DNA of 64,000 bases from Rostrohypoxylon terebratum (lineage: Eukaryota; Ascomycota; Sordariomycetes; Xylariales; Hypoxylaceae): positions 248,001 to 312,000 of the forward strand of contig MU385858.1 in assembly GCA_022497145.1 (NCBI GenBank), in the 5' to 3' direction. Position 1 is the stretch's first letter, and every line of letters starts with the position of its first letter. The notes beneath the pieces are model-generated. The model saw only the letters and a program-made list of their open reading frames with translations. It made no database searches and was not told the DNA's origin. Made by a program: the position numbers and the translations under genes. This document shows positions 57,206 to 64,000 of the stretch, piece by piece.

Positions 57206-57962
57206 GGATCGGCGATTGAAAGTTTGCTGTTGTGCTGACGTTGCTGCTTGCTGTTCGCGTTAACCACTGATGACGACGAAGATGAGCACGAACTGAGAAA
57301 GCCGACAAAGGGATTTAATGAGTGACCTTAATGTTTTGTGTGATCTGATGCGTTTCAGTGGTTGACAGTCAGCACATGAGATTGCTTCCGTTTTCTTGCA
57401 TTTGCAATTTTTGCCTGGTTATTGCTGCTTTTATTGCTTTTGCTGAACTTACAATTACACACTTGGCTTCTAGGACCTCGTTTGGGCCAGTTAGCTCTTG
57501 GACTTTTACTTTCTCACACTCGCTTACTTGCCTCGTGACAACTACTAGTTAGAAAAATACCCTCTTCTAATACTAGGTACGGGGTTTCGCTGGGCTCAAG
57601 GCGCTGCTTCATTGCGGCTGGAGGTCTTCGGTTTAATTAGCTTAGTTACGAGTCACTTTGATCGAACACGCTTAGGATTAGTCATTGTTATTGTTTGTGA
57701 TTCCTTCGTTTTAGGTATCGTTAGTCGATCGTTTCGTATCTAGGTAGATAGGTAGACAGCCCATATCAAGGCCATTCATTATACACCTTGGTTCCATTAC
57801 CAGCCGTAATCCGTAATTTCCGACCCATACCTAGGTCCTAGGTGCTTATCTCGTAATTTCTTCTTATGCCCATAACGCCTAGACTTGACATTGATAACAA
57901 GTTCTGCTTACTTGCTAACTATTGATCTGCTTCGCCACGCTAACCATACGTAGGTCATAATT
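57206..57962. other. Intergenic between convergent GNAT and RPA2 genes
   Basis: About 760 bp of 3' UTRs, T-rich on the plus strand, with ACCTAGGTCCTAGGT motifs near 57830. No gene seen. Confidence 0.5.
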
Positions 57963-58988
57963 TTAGAATCCCTCTAGAAGAGCGAAGGTCTCGTCATCAA
58001 GCGTAGTGTAGACCTTGCCATTGCCTAGCAATTCCTCGGCAGCCGTCATAGCATCCTGGACCGTCATGCCCGTGTCCCGGGCGATGATATGAATATTTGT
58101 ACCCTCGTTGCTCTTCGACTGGTTCAGGTACTGATACATCTTCCTCGCTCGGGCCGACGCGCTGCGCAGGAAAGCAGCGTCGTTGTTCTCGACAAACATG
58201 CTGTCGTCCTCCGCCGCATTACCGTCTCCTCCAGCCCCAGCCCCCGCTATGCCGCCTCCTCGGGTGAAGAACAGGTGCACATACGTCGCCTCGAGCAAGT
58301 GGTAGTTGACCTCGTTGAAATCGGTAATGGGCTTAATGACATGCGCACCCACATGTCTCTTATTGCCAAAACTCTTCAAGCGACCCCACACACGAACGTA
58401 CTGCTCCTCGCGGAACGCAGACCCCTTCACCCCCGTATCGGTCTCCTGCTTATCCGGGTCCAGCCACTGCTTCACCTCGACGACGCCGGTGCCGTCGTCC
58501 AGGCGGTACGTGATGTTCGTCGTCTGCGGGCTGATCTGCCGCACCATGCCCACGAAGGTCACCTGCGAGACGTCGATGCCGTCGATGCGGAAGGTGCCGT
58601 CGCTGCCGAAGGCTTGCTCCGCGTCGATTATCTGCTTCACTGTCACGGGCCGCAGCGATTCTTCCGAGGGGTGCTTGGTGCCGCCTTGCGAGCCGGAGAT
58701 CTGGGAACCGCCGAAGAAACCGCCGCTGTCGTCGCCGCCGCCGGCGCCATAGTTGGTGCGCGTGTATCCGCCGTATGCTGTTGATGGGGATGAGTTAGCA
58801 TGGGCGGAGAAGAACGCTGGAAAGGTGGATGGCCTCAGGTGTCATGGAGCCCTGTGGAAGCATGTAGGGTTAGGCTTCGGACGGAGGCATATTCCGGTGT
58901 TGGTTGATGAGGCCCGCCAGGTTTCCTCACAATGCTATCCCAGGGCTGCATGACATGAATACACAACTCAAGAACACGTACAAGCCAT
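57963..58988 (-). CDS. rpa2: Replication protein A 32-kDa subunit (RPA2/Ssb2)
   Basis: Model: complement(join(57963..58777, 58982..58988)), 273 aa, the normal RPA2 size. Exon 1 contributes only ATGGCTT; after a 204-nt intron (GTACGT donor, GCTAAC branch site, ACAG acceptor) the frame reads ASYGGYTRTNYG. Start context ATAATGG is good. The N-terminus is Gly/Ser-rich with SQ/SP sites (the phosphorylated region). The OB fold begins at VTVKQIIDAEQAF and shows FVGMVRQISPQTTNITYRLD, VEVKQWLD, and YVRVWGRLKSFGNKRHVGAH; the C-terminal winged helix is MTVQDAMTAAEELLGNGKVY TTLDDETF at the end. The protein joins RPA1 and RPA3 on single-stranded DNA in replication and repair. Two MCB-like sites lie upstream. 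An unspliced model would have to start at an internal GTG/ATG and lose the head. Confidence 0.9.
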
Positions 58989-60158
58989 TATGGTATCCCG
59001 AATAGTGAAATCGAAGGTGGTATTTGGCGTTGAATGGTTGGGATACTAAAGTCTAAAGTGCTTGAGATGAAGACGCGTTTCAACGTGGATTTACGCGACG
59101 GGAACTTTTTATTAATTGAGTTGCTTGAATGGATACGCTAAATCGCGGGGTAGTCGCCCCCAATTTACACGCTGGCACCTGCCTGTGGCTTGTGTGTTAG
59201 GTGTAAAGCCACTCCATTAGGTAGCTCCAATCCATATCCATGTGGATGGGGGGATGGGGAGGTAGGAGGCATGTACCTAGGGTAGGTACCTAGTGACTTA
59301 GGTACCTAGCACTTGCCTCGAAGTTCGAACTGCAGGAACGACAAAATACAGTACAAGTTACAGTGCCAGCTCATCAATCACACATTATCACATACATGAT
59401 TGATTATCACAATGTTGTTAGCCGCGAGAATCTCGTGAGGTGGAGATTGCCGGCCTGATGCCGGGTCGAATCCGGGGTGCTGGCACAAGATGCGGTGTTT
59501 GAGCCTCGGTAAGTCCTGTTCTGGTTCGCCGTTCCCGCAGCTTTTCCCGCAGCTTCTGGAAGGAACGGCACGCTAGCCAACCAAACCTGGTCAAGCTCAC
59601 CCCCTGGAACCTATGTAAATACCTAGGACCTAGGTACCTACAGGCTAAGCTGGACGTGCTAGAGACGTTGCTGTACAGCTGTAATGGAGCCTGAGCTACG
59701 TAGCCTACAGGGTCTACGACTCTAGTACAGGGCCTACAGGGCATTCCAAGGTTATGAGTCGCTTACAGCGTAGTCGCGCGCATCAATGGATGGTGGATCT
59801 TCCGGAAGGTTTGGATGTGATGATGCCTGTGGGCACTGGATACAGCATGAATGTACCTCGATACTAACAATAAACTTCCAAGTTCGAACCACTGACATCA
59901 ATATTCCAACCTTTTTTATTTTATCCTCCATACATTCGTATTTCCAATATTTCCAATACATCCACCATCAACAAATCTAACTACAGCCCGTATATTTCAA
60001 CTTAATATATCAGACATCAATTATTCGTCACCTTTACTGCTTGTTTTTGTGTCACATAGCAGCAGTACCACTTTGCATCTTGTGTGATATTTACTATTTA
60101 CATTACTTCCATCCTTGGCCAATCGCGCACGAACCAAGGGGCAAAAAAAAAGGTCAAC
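58989..60158. promoter_or_regulatory. Divergent promoter region RPA2/LON2
   Basis: About 1.17 kb between start codons. It contains the two MCB-like sites near RPA2 and, around 59278-59310 and 59615-59645, clustered TAGGTACCTA/CCTAGG palindromes. No gene recognised. A tRNA-like segment at 59416-59485 was examined and rejected. Confidence 0.55.
59073..59078. promoter_or_regulatory. MCB element (ACGCGT) upstream of RPA2
   Basis: A perfect MluI cell-cycle box lies 85 bp before the RPA2 start codon. MCB sites bind MBF and drive G1/S expression of replication genes, including RPA genes in yeast. A second ACGCGA at 59093-59098 strengthens the case. Confidence 0.5.
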
Positions 60159-63101
60159 ATGGCGCAATCGGCCGTGATGCCCGTGATCCCCTTAGGGAAG
60201 AACAACGTCCTCTTCCCCGGATCAGTTATCCGAATACCAGTGCCACCGAGCCGCTCCGACATACCCGCATTGATCTCGAGTATCTACACACGTGCCTCCA
60301 AGGGCTCGAGACGAGTCGACCAGATCCCCGTCGTTTGCGTACCTCTAATGTCGCCGCTGCTGAACCGTCGTGGCCAGCCGCTGCTCGAGTTAAATCCAGA
60401 TAAATATGATAAGCTCACGAGCGTTGATAAGAATAATATAAAGGCGGAGAAGCTATATGGTTATGGAGTCTCGGGCAAGATCAGTGCGATCCAGGGCCAG
60501 AACGGGGCCGAGTTCAACCTGCTCGTGCAAGGTATAGAACGAGTTACTATTGAGAAAGTAACCCAAGAGCGACCCTTTTTCGAAGCACGGGTTCTCGCCC
60601 ACGCGGATCAGGTCAGCCCCCAGGATCTACAGAAACCCGAGTACCTGGAGCTCTTCAGCACCTTAAAGCGCCTGTCGAGGGAGCTTGTGTCATACCTCCG
60701 TGTATCGGCGTTCCTTCTATCCAGTGGCAGCGGCGGTCTGAATCCCCTTCTATCAAGAAGACTTGAGCAGTTCATTGCTAGGAAGGCACCCGCCGAAGGC
60801 GGTTCGCTCGCCGACTTCATGATGAATGTGATCGATGGATCGCTCGAGGAGAAACTTCAGGTTCTCGCCTCCGTAAACGTTTCAGATCGCATGGCGAAAG
60901 TCATCGAGATATTAGAACGCTGTGTGGACGAGCTGAAGGGAAATATCAAAGTTACCACCATTACTACGAGTTCAAGTGGTCCCATCCCAGGAGATCCGGA
61001 GGACACAGATAGGCCAATCGAAAAGAAGCGACCTACAAAATCATCACGACCGGGTCTCAAGCCAGCTTCTCCCGGTTTCGCTTTTGGTGGCGGATCGCCT
61101 TTCGGGTTATTTGGTGGAGGTCCGGGCGAGCAGCACGACCCAGACGATCTTGCAGATCTTGAGAAAAAGATTGAAGATGCTAAACTCCCGCCTGAAGCCG
61201 CCAAGGTGGCCGAGCGGGAATTCAAGAGATTAAAGCAGATGATGCCGGCACAGGCCGAGTACCAAGTTGTCAGGACGTATCTGGAAACGTTAGCGGAGGT
61301 TCCATGGTCCGTCGTCACCGATGACCCCATCAGCGTTGGTACATTAGAAAGTGCTAGGAAGCAGCTTGATGGTGACCATTACGGTATTGAAAAAGTGAAG
61401 AAGCGCTTGCTCTCTTACCTTACTATCGTTAGGTTGATGCAATGTGCGAATGAACAAGTGAACCATCAAATCAAGCAAGCTGAACAGGAGGCTGCCGATC
61501 TCAAGTCTAGCAATGACGCTGCAAAGGAGGGCGCAACGGTCGATCCCGAGCTGGAAGAGAAGATAAAGGCAAGTGGCCTCAAAGTCCAAATGTTGATGAA
61601 CAAGAAGCGAGTCGAGAAAGCTCCGATCTTACTCTTGGTTGGACCACCTGGTGTCGGCAAGACCAGTATAGCTAGATCAATTGCGACAGCTCTTGGACGC
61701 AAATTCCATCGTATTTCGCTTGGAGGTGTTAGAGACGAAGCAGAAATACGAGGTCACCGACGAACGTACGTCGCCGCGATGCCTGGTCTCATTGTGCAAG
61801 GTTTAAGGAAGGTCGGCGTGGCGAACCCCGTCTTCTTATTGGATGAGATAGACAAATTGGGTATGTCTAACCACAATGGCGATCCTTCGGCTGCAATGCT
61901 CGAAGTTCTCGACCCAGAGCAAAATCATGCATTCCACGATCATTACATCAACACCCCGATCGATCTAAGCAAAGTCCTGTTCATTGCCACAGCAAATACC
62001 CTCGACACAATTCCGGGTCCGTTATTAGACCGCATGGAAACTTTGGAGTTCTCCGGATATACAACACTTGAGAAGAAGCATATCGCGCTACGACATCTCG
62101 TCCCCAAACAGATCAAGGTAAATGGTCTTTCGGAGGATCAAGTGCGCTTTAGCGAAGAGGTGATCTTAAAGATCATTGAGTCATACACTCGCGAGTCAGG
62201 TGTCCGTAACCTTGAGCGAGAGATTGGCGCTGTCTGCCGTGCAAAAGCCGTCCAGTTCGTGGAGGCCAACGACAGTGGTCACCCGGAGACATACAAGGCA
62301 GATATCACGGTGGAGGATCTCGAGGCCATTTTAGGCATCGAGAAATTTGAAGATGAGATAGCGGAGAAGACCAGCCAGCCAGGTATTGTGACTGGTCTTG
62401 TTGCTTACAGCTCCGGTGGCAATGGAGGCATTCTTTTCATCGAGGTTCTTGATATGCCCGGTGATGGAAGTGTTGAACTCACGGGTAATCTTGGGGATGT
62501 GCTCAAGGAGAGTGTTAAGGTCGCGAGAAGTTGGGTGCGCAATCATGCCTACGAGCTCGGTTTGACTCAAGATCCTACGGAAAACATTATGATGAAGCGA
62601 AGTCTACACGTTCACTGTCCTTCCGGAGCTGTACCAAAGGATGGGCCATCTAGCGGAATGGCTCAGGCTATTGCCCTCATATCGCTCCTCTCTGGACGAC
62701 CTGTTCCCCCAACCTTGGCTATGACTGTAAGTTTCAATGTCCCCGAATCTCTACCCCCAATAGCACACTGACATCTAAAATAGGGTGAGTTCCAACTTTC
62801 CGGTCACGTGAAGAGAGTCGGAGGGATCAAGGAGAAGCTCATCGGAGCGTACCGTGCTGGAGTCAAGACGGTCTTGCTGCCAGCACAAAATGAGAAGGAT
62901 GCTAGAGAGGTACCGTCAGAAGTGAGGGATGGGCTGAATATCGTCTACGTCAGGTAAGAATTTACTACGCTGTCCTTGTCTTTTCCATCAAGCTAACTAG
63001 GATATTCCAATAGTCATATTTGGGAAGCTATTCGCCATATCTGGCCTGAGGTGCAGTGGCCGCAAGAGAGCAATTTCCCGCCGATGCAGTCTCGCTTATA
63101 G
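60159..63101 (+). CDS. lon2: Peroxisomal Lon protease (LON2) with SRL targeting signal
   Basis: Model: join(60159..62726, 62784..62953, 63014..63101), 941 aa. Lon2 degrades and refolds proteins in the peroxisome matrix. The last three residues SRL form a PTS1 import signal, and there is no mitochondrial presequence; the protein begins MAQSAVMPVIPLGKNNVLFP, the Lon substrate-binding domain (to about residue 260). The AAA+ module has Walker A GPPGVGKT (about 494-501), DEIDKLGMSN as Walker B and FIATANTLDTIPGPLLDRME. The protease domain has the catalytic serine in KDGPSSGMAQAIAL (about 831) and the catalytic lysine in GGIKEKLIGAYRAG (K874), the latter on the exon after the splice GTPPTLAMT|GEFQLSGHVK. 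A Gly/Phe-rich insertion (about 300-330, SPGFAFGGGSPFGLFGGG) lies between the N domain and the AAA module. Without the two 3' introns the frame would end early at 62771. The ATG at 60159 (AACATGG) is preferred over upstream codons. Confidence 0.96.
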
Positions 63102-64000
63102 TCATCTATCTTCCTTGATCTTTTTGTTTGTCTAGCATGTATGTCATGGTACGGCGTTGGATATCATCATTCTAATGGGGATCATCCTATCTCAGGGCAG
63201 GCAGCAAATATTCCAAAATCTAGATGTGCCTAATAGATGTATCATCTGCAAAGTTGCAAAGTTCCACGACGTTAGCGCAATCATCCTTTCATTAAGAGCA
63301 GATTTGTCCCTCAACGTGGGTTATCGTCCTATTTATTGCTTTGCCACGATCGTACCGGACAAGCGTCGGCAGATCTAATGCTATTCCATGAAAGTTAATC
63401 AAATAATATGGTTGGTGTTGCAAACGTTTACTGTCGTCCTCCGCCTCATCGGACCACCAAAGCCACCAGATCGCCGTATGACCTGACACAGCATAGCCCC
63501 TTCGCCGGAAGAAGCGAGCAGACGCCTACCACAAACAAATCTCGACCTCCTAATCCCCAAAGTCGTAAAGATACATCGCACAAGATTATTTGTCCGCGTG
63601 AGACAAGATGTTTCGTGATGTTATCTGACCCGTCCCAGAAGATTGCCGTCGTCAACGCCCGCCAAGCCTTTCTTGCTCCCATGTCTCTGGCACCACCGCA
63701 GCGCAGCGCAGACTTTATTACATACCGCGGAGATGGTAAGTCGGCTACTTGCAGTTCTCCCGTCAGGGGAAGGGGGTTCCATCTGTCGGAAGATAAACGC
63801 GGAGGCGGATACAACGAGTTCAGACGGGCAGAGATTTCTCGGTAAGACTTGCGTGTCTTAATCCCAGTGACTGCTCTTACTCGTGTGGCACTTAGACAAG
63901 AGATGAGCCACTGCACGACCGCGACTCGAGAATAATCGTAACCGCATCCGTTAAAACGTCTGGCCTGATTTGAGGCTGGAGGCCTTTTTCCCCTTGACTC
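63102..64000. other. Window end: 3' of LON2, possible beginning of another gene
   Basis: No motif-bearing gene is visible. An open frame from ATG 63618 (or 63681) to a GTAAGT donor at 63736 could be a first exon of a plus-strand gene leaving the window (MLSDPSQKIAVVNARQAF...), and a further GTAAGA donor lies near 63842. No domain is recognisable, and the opposite strand is equally open, so I leave it uncalled. Confidence 0.25.

Noticed and set aside
59416..59485. tRNA-like segment (TGTTAGC ... GCTGGCA can pair, and GTCGAAT resembles a T-loop)
   Set aside because: The T-stem and acceptor strand are not contiguous as a tRNA requires, the T-loop lacks its first T, and no anticodon arm is present. 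Chance resemblance.
63408..63916. Open frames on both strands at the window end
   Set aside because: They mirror each other and no domain is seen; a plus-strand first exon is possible but cannot be supported.

Overview
The window is nuclear DNA of a filamentous ascomycete (Pezizomycotina, most likely Sordariomycetes). The reasons are short introns (mostly 45-200 nt) with GTANGT-type donors and CTAAC/CTGAC-like branch sites, pyrimidine-rich leaders, gene families in their filamentous-fungal form (Syo1, PAG1/Mor2, Dbp10, peroxisomal Lon2 ending SRL), and no operon structure. All gene models below were spliced by hand from the sequence. Every internal junction kept the reading frame and restored known family motifs.

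Layout. 1-1242 (+) is the C-terminal part of the exocytosis SM protein Sec1, cut by the window edge. Three genes then lie on the minus strand: a 4E-T-like eIF4E-binding protein (2738-5204), the 60S biogenesis factor URB1/NPA1 (6541-10042) and the very large cell-morphogenesis scaffold PAG1/Mor2/Tao3 (11029-19057). A 4.2 kb gap without a recognisable gene precedes NADPH-cytochrome P450 reductase (23305-25556, +). A second gap (25557-29346) holds a compact cluster of abutting inverted repeats near 26.2-26.35 kb and a CT-rich leader of about 1.65 kb feeding a two-RRM RNA-binding protein (29347-31379, +).

32-45 kb is gene dense with alternating strands: RIO2 kinase (-), proteasome base subunit RPN1 (+), DEAD-box helicase DBP10 (-), a DNAJC8-like J-protein (+) and symportin SYO1 (-). 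Next come a GT2-like type II membrane glycosyltransferase (45157-47494, +), a small DUF202 membrane protein (-), a MATE transporter (+) and isopentenyl-diphosphate isomerase (+). After a 2.5 kb gap come a GNAT acetyltransferase (+), RPA2 (-), whose start codon sits on a 7-nt coding exon under two MluI-box-like sites, and peroxisomal LON2 (+). The last 900 bases hold no gene I can support.

Together the genes are housekeeping. URB1, RIO2, DBP10 and SYO1 all serve ribosome biogenesis, the 4E-T-like and RRM proteins serve mRNA control, and CPR and IDI serve sterol/isoprenoid synthesis. They do not form one cluster. I see no transposon, CRISPR array, rRNA or convincing tRNA. The most unusual items are the structured inverted-repeat cluster at 26.2 kb, the start-codon micro-exon and MCB promoter of RPA2, a GC-AG intron, frequent AAG 3' splice sites, and the eIF4E-binding motif in the first exon of the 4E-T-like gene.
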